Below are positions 1 through 7,555 of a stretch of 40,786 nt of DNA, piece by piece. The notes beneath the pieces are model-generated. The model saw only the letters and a program-made list of their open reading frames with translations, had not been told where the DNA came from and did not search any database. Both the position numbers and the translations under genes were made by a program. Source of the DNA: Telmatospirillum sp. (GTDB lineage Bacteria; Pseudomonadota; Alphaproteobacteria; Rhodospirillales; Magnetospirillaceae); NCBI GenBank assembly GCA_009712185.1, contig WASQ01000112.1:2418-43203 (forward strand), in the 5' to 3' direction. Positions within the stretch are counted from its first letter, which is position 1; each line of letters starts with the position of its first letter.

Positions 1-22
1 CATCGCCGACAGCATCGCCTGA
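1..22 (+). CDS. 3' end of an upstream gene (partial)
   Basis: An open frame enters from the left edge and ends with TGA at 20-22; its last residues read IADSIA. It is followed after 8 bases by a strong intrinsic terminator, which supports a real gene end. Too little is present to name the product. It lies upstream of fixA on the same strand but the terminator separates the two units. Confidence 0.45.
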
Positions 23-30
23 CGGGATGT

Positions 31-71
31 CCCCCGCCGCCTGTTCCCAAAGGGGGCGGCGGGGGCCTTTT
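31..71 (+). terminator. Rho-independent terminator before fixA
   Basis: A perfect 11-bp GC stem (31-41 pairing with 55-65) with a 13-nt loop is followed by CC and four T residues at 68-71. It probably ends the transcript of the partial gene at 1-22, so fixA must use its own promoter, within about 50 bases, or depend on readthrough. Confidence 0.85.
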
Positions 72-118
72 CCCCACCTGTCAGGCGCCTGGACAAACGC
101 CCTTAGGAGCGACAAGGA

Positions 119-895
119 ATGCCCAAGTTCTTGGTTTTGTATAAGTGGACCCTGGACGAACAGGACATCAAGGTGAAGTCGGACGACTTGAGCCTTGATG
201 CCAGCCGTGCCAAGGGCAAGATCAGCGATTTCGACCGCAACGCCATCGAAGAGGCGGCGGCGATCGTCGAGAAGCAGGGTGGCAGCGTGGAGGCGCTGAG
301 CTACGGCACCCCGACGGTGAAGCAGTCCCTGAAGGACGTGCTGTCGCGGGGCGTCGACAAGGCCTACTGGATCGGCGACGCGTCGGCGGAGACGGCGGAC
401 GCGGCGGTGACGGCGAAGGTCCTGGCGGCGGCGATCCGCAAGATCGGCCCCTATGACTTCATTCTGACCGGGGAAGGCAGCTCGGACCAGTTCAACCAGC
501 AGACGGCGCCGCGTCTGGCGGCGCTTCTGGGCCTGCCCTGCCTGTCCTTCGTGCATAAGCTGGAGGTCGATGGCGCCAAGGCCAGCGTGGCCCGCAAGCT
601 GGCGGACTGCACGGAGCTGGCGACGGTGACCGGCCCGGCGGTGATCAGCGTTCTGTCGGACATCAACAAGCCGCGGATTCCGGGCCTGAAGCAGGTCCTG
701 GGGGCGGCGAAGAAGCCGTCCGAGGAGATCGCGCTGGGCTCGCTCGGGCTCGCGGCGGAGGATCTTCAGCCGAAGGCCTCGCGGCGGTCGGTCAAGGGCT
801 TCGTGATGACCCGCAAGAACGTGATCTACAAGGACGCTCCGGCGGACGCGGTTGCGAAACTGGTCAGCAGTCTGGCTGGCGAAGGCCTCATCTAG
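119..895 (+). CDS. fixA: Electron transfer flavoprotein beta-subunit FixA
   Basis: FixA forms a heterodimeric flavoprotein with FixB. In the FixABCX complex it takes electrons from NADH and bifurcates them to quinone (through FixC/FixX) and to ferredoxin or flavodoxin; this is established for diazotroph homologues. The 258-residue product has the ETF-beta fold pattern: an N-terminal Rossmann-like segment starting MPKFLVLYKW, the TGEGSSDQFNQQTAPRLA stretch near residue 118, and GLPCLSF. The length is close to E. coli-type FixA (about 256) rather than the longer rhizobial forms. The start is supported by AGGAG at 105-109. It is first gene of a tight fixABCX operon. Whether it serves nitrogenase or another reductase cannot be told from this window, because no nif gene is present. 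Confidence 0.93.
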   Translation: MPKFLVLYKWTLDEQDIKVKSDDLSLDASRAKGKISDFDRNAIEEAAAIVEKQGGSVEALSYGTPTVKQSLKDVLSRGVDKAYWIGDASAETADAAVTAKVLAAAIRKIGPYDFILTGEGSSDQFNQQTAPRLAALLGLPCLSFVHKLEVDGAKASVARKLADCTELATVTGPAVISVLSDINKPRIPGLKQVLGAAKKPSEEIALGSLGLAAEDLQPKASRRSVKGFVMTRKNVIYKDAPADAVAKLVSSLAGEGLI

Positions 896-903
896 AAGAA
901 GCG

Positions 904-1833
904 ATGACGAACATGACTGGGATTTTCATATTTTCGGAAGACCGCGCGCTGGCGAAGCAACTCCTGACCCCGGCGCTTGAGTTGAAGCAGGCGCTTGGCC
1001 AGCCGGTGACGGCGCTGGCGCTGGATGGCGAGGCGGCGGCGGAGCTGGCCGGTCATGGCGCCGACAAGGTGCTGGTGCTGCAGTCTGCCAGTGGCTGGGT
1101 CGAAGGCCTGGGTGACGCGGTGGCCGGCCTTGTGGGCGAGGCCAGCGTGATCCTGATCGGCGGCACGCAGCGGGGCAAGCATCTGGCGGCGCATGTGGCG
1201 GCCAGGCTGGACGCCGGCCTGACCACCGACGCCAAGTCGCTGAAGATCGAGGCGGGCAAGCTGGTGGCGAGCCGCATCCTCTATGCCGGCCTGGCGGTCT
1301 GCGAGGAGGAACAGTCCTTCCCGGCGGTGGCGACGGTTCCGGCGCGGACCTTCCCGGCTCCGGCGGCGGCGGCGGCGGCAGGCACGGTGGAAAGCGTGCC
1401 GACGGCGGCCGACGGGCGGATTGCCGTGACCGGTGTGACCCCGGTGGACAAGTCGGGCGTCGACATCTCCTCGGCCAACAAGCTGGTGTCGGTGGGCCGC
1501 GGCTTCCGCTCGAAGGACGACCTGCATCTGGCGGTCGAACTGGCGGGCAAGCTGAAGGGCGAGGTGTCCTGCACGCGCGGCATCGCCGAGGACGAGCACT
1601 GGCTGCCGATCGAACGCTACATCGGCATCAGCGGGCAGATCGTGAAGCCGGACCTTTACCTGGCGGTCGGTCTGTCGGGTCAGGTGCAGCATATGGTGGG
1701 CGCGCGGGAATCGAAGATCATCGTGGCGATCAACTCGGATGAGCGGGCGCCGATTTTCGAGGCGGCGGACTATGGCATCGTCGGCGATCTCTATGCCGTG
1801 CTGCCCTTGCTGACCGCGGCCATCAACGCCTGA
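904..1833 (+). CDS. fixB: Electron transfer flavoprotein alpha-subunit FixB
   Basis: This 309-residue protein is the ETF-alpha partner of FixA and binds the FAD of the bifurcating dimer. The C-terminal third carries the classic ETF-alpha signature: GRGFRSKDDL, then PDLYLAVGLSGQVQHMVG, AINSDERAPIFEAADYGIVG and a closing VLPLL. These residues form the FAD-binding domain II in the family. The gene starts 8 bases after the fixA stop, with a GAAGAAG Shine-Dalgarno-like stretch; a second ATG three codons in (913) is possible. The gene is co-directional and certainly cotranscribed with fixA and fixC. Confidence 0.93.
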   Translation: MTNMTGIFIFSEDRALAKQLLTPALELKQALGQPVTALALDGEAAAELAGHGADKVLVLQSASGWVEGLGDAVAGLVGEASVILIGGTQRGKHLAAHVAARLDAGLTTDAKSLKIEAGKLVASRILYAGLAVCEEEQSFPAVATVPARTFPAPAAAAAAGTVESVPTAADGRIAVTGVTPVDKSGVDISSANKLVSVGRGFRSKDDLHLAVELAGKLKGEVSCTRGIAEDEHWLPIERYIGISGQIVKPDLYLAVGLSGQVQHMVGARESKIIVAINSDERAPIFEAADYGIVGDLYAVLPLLTAAINA

Positions 1834-1840
1834 GGCGGCG

Positions 1841-3121
1841 ATGTCTGACGACACATTCGACGCGATCGTGGTGGGGGCCGGACCGGCGGGTTCGGCCTGT
1901 GCCTACACCCTGGCGAAGGAGGGCCGCAGCGTCCTCCTGCTCGACCGGGGCAACAGCGCCGGGGCGAAGAACGTCTCCGGCGGCAGGCTCTACACCTACG
2001 CGCTCGAACTGGTGGAGCCCGGTCTTTATGAACGGGCCCCCCTGCAACGCAAGATCGTCCGCGAACAGATCATGCTGATGAACGACCGCGGCGCCACCAC
2101 CGTCGATTATTTCGACCCCGGCTTCGGGGAGGCGGTGCCGCAGTCCTATTCGGTGATCCGCGCGGCGCTCGACGAGTGGTTCGCCGGCGAGGCGGAGGCG
2201 CAAGGGGCGATGGTGGCCCCCGGCGTCGTCGTCGACGGGCTGATCGAGGAAAACGGCCGCATCGTCGGGATCCGCACCGGCGAGGATGAGATGCGGGCCG
2301 ATGTGGTGGTCGCCGCCGACGGCGTCAACTCGCTCCTGGGCCAGAAGGCGGGGCTGTTCCCCGACGTCAAGGCCAGCGCGGTGGGCGTCGGCGTCAAGGA
2401 GACCATCGAACTCCCCGACGAGCTGATCAGCGCCCGTTTCGGGGTCAAGGAGGGCGAAGGCGCCGCCCGGGTCGCCATCGGTTGCACCGAAGGCATCTCC
2501 GGCGGCGGCTTCCTCTACACCAACAAGGGCTCCATCTCGCTCGGCATCGTGTTCAATCCCGAACAGGCGGGCCGCCAGACGCGTCACATCCAGGATATCT
2601 TCCAGGATTACAAGATGCATCCGGCGATCCATGCCCTGATCGAGGGCGGCACCAGTGTCGAATATGGCGCCCATCTGGTGCCGGAAAAGGGCTACCACGG
2701 CATCCCCAAGCAACTGTCGCGGGACGGCTTCGTGGTGGTCGGCGATGCCGCCCAGTTCGGCATCAACACCGGCCTCATCATCCGTGGCATGGATCTCGCC
2801 ATCGTCTCCGGTCTCGCGGCGGCCAAGGCCATCATCGCCGCCAAACAGCCCGCCGATGTCGGGACGCTTTATCGCCAGCAGCTCGAAGAGCTGCTGCTGA
2901 TCGCCAATCAGCAGGCCTACCAGAACTTCCACGGGATCTTCGAAATCTCGCGGATCTTCCGGGAGTATCCCGCTCTCGCCAACGACGCCATGCAGTTCCT
3001 GTTCCGCGTCGACGGCAAGAAGCCCAAGCCGATGCTCAAAGGTCTGCTCGATATCGTCAAACGCAATGTCTCGTTCGGCAAGCTGCTGGGCGACGGCTGG
3101 AAAATCTACAGGCACATATGA
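1841..3121 (+). CDS. fixC: FAD-dependent oxidoreductase FixC (ETF-quinone oxidoreductase type)
   Basis: FixC is a flavoprotein related to ETF:quinone oxidoreductase; with FixX it passes the high-potential branch of the bifurcated electrons to the quinone pool. The 426-residue product has an N-terminal dinucleotide-binding motif (GAGPAG at residues 12-17, followed by LLLDRG), and the later FAD motif VVVGDAAQFGINTGLI near residue 300. No signal peptide or transmembrane helix is seen, as expected for a membrane-associated but not membrane-spanning protein. It starts 7 bases after fixB and its stop overlaps the fixX start by four bases (ATGA), a sign of translational coupling. Confidence 0.93.
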   Translation: MSDDTFDAIVVGAGPAGSACAYTLAKEGRSVLLLDRGNSAGAKNVSGGRLYTYALELVEPGLYERAPLQRKIVREQIMLMNDRGATTVDYFDPGFGEAVPQSYSVIRAALDEWFAGEAEAQGAMVAPGVVVDGLIEENGRIVGIRTGEDEMRADVVVAADGVNSLLGQKAGLFPDVKASAVGVGVKETIELPDELISARFGVKEGEGAARVAIGCTEGISGGGFLYTNKGSISLGIVFNPEQAGRQTRHIQDIFQDYKMHPAIHALIEGGTSVEYGAHLVPEKGYHGIPKQLSRDGFVVVGDAAQFGINTGLIIRGMDLAIVSGLAAAKAIIAAKQPADVGTLYRQQLEELLLIANQQAYQNFHGIFEISRIFREYPALANDAMQFLFRVDGKKPKPMLKGLLDIVKRNVSFGKLLGDGWKIYRHI

Positions 3122-3411
3122 CGATCAAACGCTTGAGCCCAGAAGAGCTTCTCGGCCTCGACCGCTTCGAGGTCGATGAAAGCAACCCGCACATCATCGT
3201 CGACAAGGCGATCTGCGCCACCTGCAAGGCACGCCCCTGTCTCGTCGCCTGCCCGGCCCGGTGCTATCGCCTGAACAAGGAAGGAGAGGTCAACTTCGAA
3301 TACGCCGGCTGTCTCGAATGCGGCACCTGCCGCGTCGTCTGCTCGGACGGCGGTGTCACCAGTTGGAACTACCCCCGCGCCTCCTTCGGCGTCAGCTTCC
3401 GCTGTAGCTGA
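3118..3411 (+). CDS. fixX: Ferredoxin-like protein FixX
   Basis: This 97-residue ferredoxin-like protein is the iron-sulfur partner of FixC. It has ten cysteines. The first cluster is C33-x2-C36-x4-C41-x3-C45-x3-C49, and the second is C65-x2-C68-x2-C71-x3-C75, as CLECGTCRVVC. This matches the FixX family, where a [4Fe-4S] cluster relays electrons to FixC. I chose the ATG at 3118 because it overlaps the fixC stop (ATGA) and gives the family length of about 95 residues. The same frame stays open far upstream but that part is only the shadow of fixC. It is the last of the four fix genes. Confidence 0.92.
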   Translation: MTIKRLSPEELLGLDRFEVDESNPHIIVDKAICATCKARPCLVACPARCYRLNKEGEVNFEYAGCLECGTCRVVCSDGGVTSWNYPRASFGVSFRCS

Positions 3412-3489
3412 TACCCGCTGAAACCGGCCCTGCGCCGGACCAGCAAAGCATCGCGAAAGATGTCGCGGGACAAAAAAGGGAGAGGAAAG

Positions 3490-3915
3490 ATGTCGACAGA
3501 AGTAAAAGAGTTCGCCGTCGGTCAAAAATGCACCTATACACAGCTCGTCGATGACAAGCTGGTCCATGGTTTTGCCGACCTGACCGGGGATCACAACCCG
3601 ATCCATGTGGATGACGACTTCGCGAAAAAGACCAAGTTCGGACAGCGCATCGCCCATGGCGGCATTCTGTTCGGCATGATCTCCAAGGTCCTGGCAACCG
3701 ATATGCCGGGCGTCGGCACGGTCTATTTGAGCCAGCTCGTCAATTTCCGCGCGCCGGTGTTCATCGGCGATACCGTGACCCTGGAGGCCACGATTTCCGA
3801 AATCCTTCCCAAGGCAGTCGCAAAAATCGCCGTGGTCATCAAAAAGCAGACGGGCGACATCGTCATGGACGGCGTGGCCGAGGTGAAACTGCCCGGCTGG
3901 CTGACCAAGATCTGA
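3490..3915 (+). CDS. MaoC-like (R)-specific enoyl-CoA hydratase
   Basis: This 141-residue hot-dog-fold protein resembles PhaJ-type (R)-specific enoyl-CoA hydratases. These interconvert trans-2-enoyl-CoA and (R)-3-hydroxyacyl-CoA, linking beta-oxidation to polyhydroxyalkanoate. The key hydratase-2 motif is visible: FADLTGDHNPIHVDDDFA, with the catalytic Asp and His, followed by IAHGGILFG. I preferred the ATG at 3490 over one at 3460, because a purine-rich AGGGAGAGGA (3477-3486) sits just before it and the upstream ten residues are atypical. It lies 78 bases after fixX on the same strand with no T-tract terminator between, so cotranscription with fixABCX is possible. The exact acyl-CoA substrate is unknown. 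Confidence 0.85.
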   Translation: MSTEVKEFAVGQKCTYTQLVDDKLVHGFADLTGDHNPIHVDDDFAKKTKFGQRIAHGGILFGMISKVLATDMPGVGTVYLSQLVNFRAPVFIGDTVTLEATISEILPKAVAKIAVVIKKQTGDIVMDGVAEVKLPGWLTKI

Positions 3916-3987
3916 TCGGCCGGGATCGGCCCCGTCAACGATCGACGATATCGCGACTGATCCCGGGGACAGGACGCCACATGGATT

Positions 3988-4059
3988 TCGGTCGGGACGT
4001 CCGGACGGAAGCCCTCTAAGGGAAGGGGTTTCCGTCCGGGAGGCCCCGTCCTCTACCGA
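3988..4059 (+). other. Long imperfect hairpin in the leader of the GntP permease gene
   Basis: A perfect 10-bp stem (4001-4010 with 4030-4039) encloses a 19-nt loop. It is extended outwards by GGAC/GTCC (3995-3998 with 4048-4051) and TCGGT/ACCGA (3988-3992 with 4055-4059). No T-run follows, so it is not a standard terminator. It could be an RNA processing site, an attenuator or a regulator site between the hydratase and permease genes. Confidence 0.45.
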
Positions 4060-4170
4060 CCCATTCCATGGGACGCACCGGGGTTTTCCCGAACCGTTGC
4101 CGCGCTGTTCCCGTTCCGGGGACGGATATGCGACACGGCTGTCCCGGATCAGCGCCTTGAGGAGGCGTTC

Positions 4171-5562
4171 ATGAGTTTTATCGTTTGTATTGCCGCGCTC
4201 TGTTTCCTGATGTTCGTGGCGTACCGAGGGTTCTCGGTCATTCTGTTTGCCCCGATCGCGGCTCTTCTCGCCGTGTTGCTGACAAGCCCGCAGTCGGTGC
4301 TTCCGATTTACAGCGGCCTGTTCATGGAGAACATGGTCGTCTTCGTCAAAAACTACTTCCCGGTCTTTATGCTGGGGGCGCTGTTCGGTAAGCTCATCGA
4401 ACTGTCCGGCTTTGCCAAATCCATCGTCCATTCGGTGGTCAAGCTTCTGGGCGCGTCCCGTGCGATGCTGTCCATCGTCGCGGTGTGCGCCCTTCTGACC
4501 TATGGCGGCGTTTCGCTGTTCGTCGTGGTTTTCGCGGTCTATCCGTTCGCCGTCGAGCTGTTCCGTGAACTCGACATCCCGAAGCGCCTGATTCCGCCGA
4601 CCATCGCCATGGGCGCCTTCACCTTCACGATGGACAGCCTCCCGGGCACGCCGCAAATCCAGAACATCATCCCGACAACGTTCTTCAAGACCACCGGCAT
4701 GGCGGCGCCGATCCTGGGCACTCTGGGCGCGCTTTTCATCCTGGCTGTCGGCATGACCTTCCTCAACTGGCGCCGCAAGTCCGCCATCAAGGCCGGCGAA
4801 GGGTATGGAACGGGCCATATCAACGAACCGGAGCCGGTCAACCTGGACCATCTGGCCCATCCGGCCATCGCTATTCTTCCCCTGGTGGCGGTCGGCGTCG
4901 GCAATCTGGTGTTCACCAATATCATTCCGAAGCTCTATGGTGACACGGCGACCGTGCAACTGACCGAACAGGCCAAGCCCATCGTTCAGCCGGTTTCCCG
5001 CATGGTCGGCATCTGGGCCGTCGAAGCCGCCCTTCTGGTCGGCATTCTGATGGTCGTTCTGTTCGCCTGGAACACCATCCGCGCCAAATTCGCCGAGGGA
5101 TCCCGCTCAGCGATTGCCGGCGCGCTGCTCGCCTCCCTCAACACCGCATCGGAATATGGTTTCGGCTCGGTGATCTCCGCCCTGCCCGGCTTCCTCCTGG
5201 TGCGCGACGCCCTGCAATATGTCCCCAACCCGCTGATCAAGGAGGCTGTCAGCGTGACCACGCTGGCCGGCATCACCGGATCCGCCTCGGGCGGCATGAG
5301 CATTGCCCTGGCCGCCATGTCCGATCAGTTCATCGCGGCGGCGAACGCTGCCCATATCCCGATGGAGGTCCTGCACCGGGTCGCCGCAATGGCCAGTGGC
5401 GGCATGGACACCCTGCCCCACAATGGCGCGGTGATCACCCTCCTCGCGGTGACCGGCCTTACGCACCGCCAATCCTACAAGGACATTTTCGCGGTCACCT
5501 GCATCAAGACCTTGGCCGTGTTTTTCGTGATCCTCGTTTACTACCTGACCGGTCTCGTGTAA
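4171..5562 (+). CDS. GntP-family permease (gluconate/hydroxybutyrate type)
   Basis: This 463-residue inner-membrane transporter belongs to the GntP family of proton symporters, which take up gluconate, related sugar acids or D-beta-hydroxybutyrate. The sequence is almost entirely hydrophobic helices. It has family-like stretches MGAFTFTMDSLPGTPQIQN in the middle and TGSASGGMSIAL followed by MASGGMDTLPHNGAV in the C-terminal half. The start has a strong GAGGAGG at 4159-4165. It sits 255 bases downstream of a MaoC hydratase specific for (R)-hydroxyacyl-CoA chemistry, which makes a hydroxybutyrate-like substrate plausible; that is inference only. A strong intrinsic terminator follows directly. 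Confidence 0.85.
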   Translation: MSFIVCIAALCFLMFVAYRGFSVILFAPIAALLAVLLTSPQSVLPIYSGLFMENMVVFVKNYFPVFMLGALFGKLIELSGFAKSIVHSVVKLLGASRAMLSIVAVCALLTYGGVSLFVVVFAVYPFAVELFRELDIPKRLIPPTIAMGAFTFTMDSLPGTPQIQNIIPTTFFKTTGMAAPILGTLGALFILAVGMTFLNWRRKSAIKAGEGYGTGHINEPEPVNLDHLAHPAIAILPLVAVGVGNLVFTNIIPKLYGDTATVQLTEQAKPIVQPVSRMVGIWAVEAALLVGILMVVLFAWNTIRAKFAEGSRSAIAGALLASLNTASEYGFGSVISALPGFLLVRDALQYVPNPLIKEAVSVTTLAGITGSASGGMSIALAAMSDQFIAAANAAHIPMEVLHRVAAMASGGMDTLPHNGAVITLLAVTGLTHRQSYKDIFAVTCIKTLAVFFVILVYYLTGLV

Positions 5563-5593
5563 CGGTCCCGGCCTTTGCCGGAACGCCCCATAA

Positions 5594-5625
5594 GGCCCGG
5601 ACGCTCATCCGTCCGGGCCCTTTTT
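5594..5625 (+). terminator. Rho-independent terminator after the GntP gene
   Basis: A perfect 10-bp GC-rich stem (5594-5603 with 5610-5619) with a 6-nt loop is followed by C and five T residues (5621-5625). It closes the permease transcript 31 bases after the stop codon. Confidence 0.92.
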
Positions 5626-5715
5626 CTGTCCCGGCAATCCGGGGCCATCCCTGTCCGCCGGGCCGGTCAGACCGCGATGGCGTGTCCCGCGACCGCCCGC
5701 GCAACGCCACAGTTC

Positions 5716-5745
5716 CCTGCGCTGATCGGTTCCGATCAGCGCAGG
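5716..5745. repeat. 30-bp perfect palindrome
   Basis: Two 14-bp arms, CCTGCGCTGATCGG and its exact reverse complement, are separated only by TT. No T-run lies on either side, and a separate terminator already ends the upstream gene at 5625. It borders an AT-rich stretch that leads into the lysR gene, so a dimeric regulator site or cruciform is more likely than a terminator. Confidence 0.75.
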
Positions 5746-6121
5746 CTGGCATGAGCCATCAATTCAAATGAATACTATTTCAGCGACATTAAAACCAAGG
5801 GTCGGGTAATAATTCCATAATTTCATGGAGGTCACATTTCCCTAAATGTCTTTGATACATAAACGAGAGTGATGAATACGTTGTTCCACCAGCAAGTTAC
5901 GGACCTTCCTTGACTTTTACAAAGCCCATGATATTTTTGAGGAAATCCAGGTGGAAAGACTTCGGAAGCATCGCTTCGGCTGGGCTGCGGCATTCCGGCA
6001 ATTCCCGCCGCCCGCAATAACCACAACCAGGATAGGATGATGTCCCTGTCGACCCCGGCCTTTCCGCCCCCCACCCTTTCCGTGGCAGAATACGCTGCGA
6101 TGACAGCCTGAGGGGTGATCC
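5746..6121. promoter_or_regulatory. AT-rich intergenic region upstream of lysR with small palindromes
   Basis: This gene-free stretch is markedly AT-rich at 5755-5900 compared with its surroundings. It holds two short palindromes: ATTCA-AA-TGAAT at 5762-5773 and ACATTT-CCCT-AAATGT at 5834-5849. A weak sigma-70-like TTGATA occurs at 5852-5857 with a poor -10 about 17 bases later. It also contains one copy of the 20-bp repeat (5912-5931). Short frames here lack ribosome-binding sites and recognisable proteins. Confidence 0.4.
5912..5931. repeat. 20-bp direct repeat, copy 1 (upstream of lysR)
   Basis: The sequence GACTTTTACAAAGCCCATGA occurs here and again exactly at 7159-7178, in the same orientation. 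The two copies bracket the lysR gene and are 1,247 bases apart. The flanking bases differ beyond the repeat. Confidence 0.85.
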
Positions 6122-7045
6122 ATGGAACTCCGCTTGGTCCGATATTTCGTGGCGGTTGCCGAAGAGCTGAATGTCACCCGGGCTGCCGAACGGCTTCACA
6201 CCGCGCAGCCGTCGCTCAGCCAGCAGATCCGCCAGCTTGAGGAGATGATCGGCGCGCCGCTTTTCTATCGCGAAAAGCACCGGCTGCGCCTGACCGAAAC
6301 CGGCCAGACCTTTCTGCCCGGGGCCAGGGAAATCCTGGCTTTGGTGGAGCAGGTCTTCAACCAGACGCGCGCGACGGCAAGGAAAGAAGTGGGGACGATC
6401 GTCCTTGGGATGGTCCCCGGACCGGAAAAGAAGGTGTTTTCCTATCTTCTCCCCTTCCTTCTGAAATATTATCCGGACATCAAGTTGCATCTGCGGACCA
6501 TGACGGCTCCGGAGCAGATACAGGCCTTGCAGCGCCGCGAGATCACAGCCGGATTCCTTCGCGGGCCGATCCGTTGCGATGAGATCGCATCGGAAATCTT
6601 CATGCGTGAAAATGTCGTCGCGGTTCTGCCCGAAAACAGCGATCTGGCAAGGTTGGAGCGCATTCCGGTGCCCTTGCTTGCCGAAATACCGCTGATTCCG
6701 ATTTCTCACGATGTCGCGCCGGCGGTCCATGATGTCGTCGGCAAAGTGGAGGCCAGAACCGGCATCAAGTTCAAAATCGGCTTTTGCACCGAAAATCTGA
6801 TGACATCGATGAATGCCGTCGCGTCGGGTTTGGGCTTCAGCTTTTTTGCCAGTTATGTCGAGGAGATCGTCCCCAAAGGGGTCGTCACACGGCCGATCGA
6901 TCTCGATCCGCCTCCGACCCTTGACCTGCTGTTCGCTTATCGCAAAGACGACCGCCTGCCGGCCCTGGAAAGGCTTGTGGCCCTGGTCCGCGAGCACTCT
7001 CCCCGCCGTTGTGCCGGCGCGACAGAGGAGTCCGACGGGGATTGA
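6122..7045 (+). CDS. LysR-family transcriptional regulator (HcaR/CatM-like)
   Basis: The 307-residue product is a LysR-type regulator. The N-terminal winged helix-turn-helix begins MELRLVRYFVAVAEELN and contains TRAAERLHTAQPSLSQQIRQ; this wording resembles HcaR and CatM/BenM relatives, which respond to aromatic acids. The remainder is a periplasmic-binding-like effector domain. AGGGG at 6111-6115 precedes the ATG. No divergent target gene lies next to it: the upstream permease gene is co-directional and terminated, and the next gene is a c-di-GMP enzyme. Its target is therefore unknown. Two 20-bp direct repeats flank the gene, which may mean it was acquired as a unit. Confidence 0.9.
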   Translation: MELRLVRYFVAVAEELNVTRAAERLHTAQPSLSQQIRQLEEMIGAPLFYREKHRLRLTETGQTFLPGAREILALVEQVFNQTRATARKEVGTIVLGMVPGPEKKVFSYLLPFLLKYYPDIKLHLRTMTAPEQIQALQRREITAGFLRGPIRCDEIASEIFMRENVVAVLPENSDLARLERIPVPLLAEIPLIPISHDVAPAVHDVVGKVEARTGIKFKIGFCTENLMTSMNAVASGLGFSFFASYVEEIVPKGVVTRPIDLDPPPTLDLLFAYRKDDRLPALERLVALVREHSPRRCAGATEESDGD

Positions 7046-7050
7046 CATCC

Positions 7051-7121
7051 GGGTCTCGATGAGGAGACCCGATCGAGACCAGGCCGGCCCGTTTCCGGAT
7101 CCCGGCCCCCTTCCCTTTTTT
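7051..7121 (+). terminator. Hairpins and T-run after lysR
   Basis: Two mutually exclusive hairpins follow the lysR stop: 7051-7057 with 7064-7070, or 7052-7060 with 7072-7080. A third stem, GGCCGG (7082-7087) with CCGGCC (7102-7107), is followed by a pyrimidine tract with six T residues at 7116-7121. The last is the likeliest terminator, although its T-run starts nine bases after the stem. Confidence 0.5.
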
Positions 7122-7158
7122 GTGTCCACGGCTGCGGCCCCACCGGCGGGGAGGCCGG

Positions 7159-7178
7159 GACTTTTACAAAGCCCATGA
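7159..7178. repeat. 20-bp direct repeat, copy 2 (downstream of lysR)
   Basis: Exact copy of GACTTTTACAAAGCCCATGA found at 5912-5931. Together they enclose lysR and its terminator. Confidence 0.85.
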
Positions 7179-7555
7179 ACGGCCCTCCGTCGCCCTCCGG
7201 CACCCCACAAGCCACCGGGACCAGGGACCGCCGTCCTCGCCTCATGCCAGACGCCATGGGGCGCCATGCCACCCTGTATTATATATTCAGGGTGCTATTT
7301 TCCTATTTCCACTCAACCTAAAAATGCTAGATTGAAGCTCTTGGTATGCAGGTGATGCACCTCAAGCAGCGATGACGCTGAGGGAATTTTGCTTGCCGTT
7401 ACACTGTTCATACAGCAAAGCGTCCCGGATTTCCGGGTGTTTTATTGCAGAAAGACGGCTTTTCTCCGCTGAAAATTCGTCTGCCAGGGATCCCATCGGA
7501 CTCCCTGGCGCAGATCACCGCATCGGATCTCTTGAAGTGTCGGCGGATCGCAGCG
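7179..7555. other. Intergenic region before the GGDEF-EAL gene
   Basis: No convincing gene is seen. An AT-rich core (7275-7330) contains an inverted repeat, ACCCTG at 7271-7276 with CAGGGT at 7288-7293. A short palindrome AGGTG-ATG-CACCT lies at 7350-7362. The frame of the downstream protein is open back to a TTG at 7445, so the true start could lie inside this region. The promoter of the downstream gene is presumably here but no clear -35/-10 pair is visible. Confidence 0.35.

Noticed and set aside
79-95. TGT-N11-ACA upstream of fixA as a NifA binding site
   Set aside because: NifA sites are normally TGT-N10-ACA and lie about 100 bases upstream of a -24/-12 promoter. This one is 24 bases from the start codon, has the wrong spacing, and no GG-N10-GC sigma-54 element follows.
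892-4959. Long minus-strand open frames opposite fixB, fixC and the permease gene (up to 617 codons)
   Set aside because: They are shadows of high-GC coding regions: composition is dominated by Arg, His, Asp and Gly, there are no recognisable domains, and they run across several real genes.
5832-6177. Minus-strand leader peptide starting MGFVKV at the 20-bp repeat
   Set aside because: Both repeat copies give ATGGGC on the minus strand, but neither has a ribosome-binding site, and the downstream residues share nothing after six codons.
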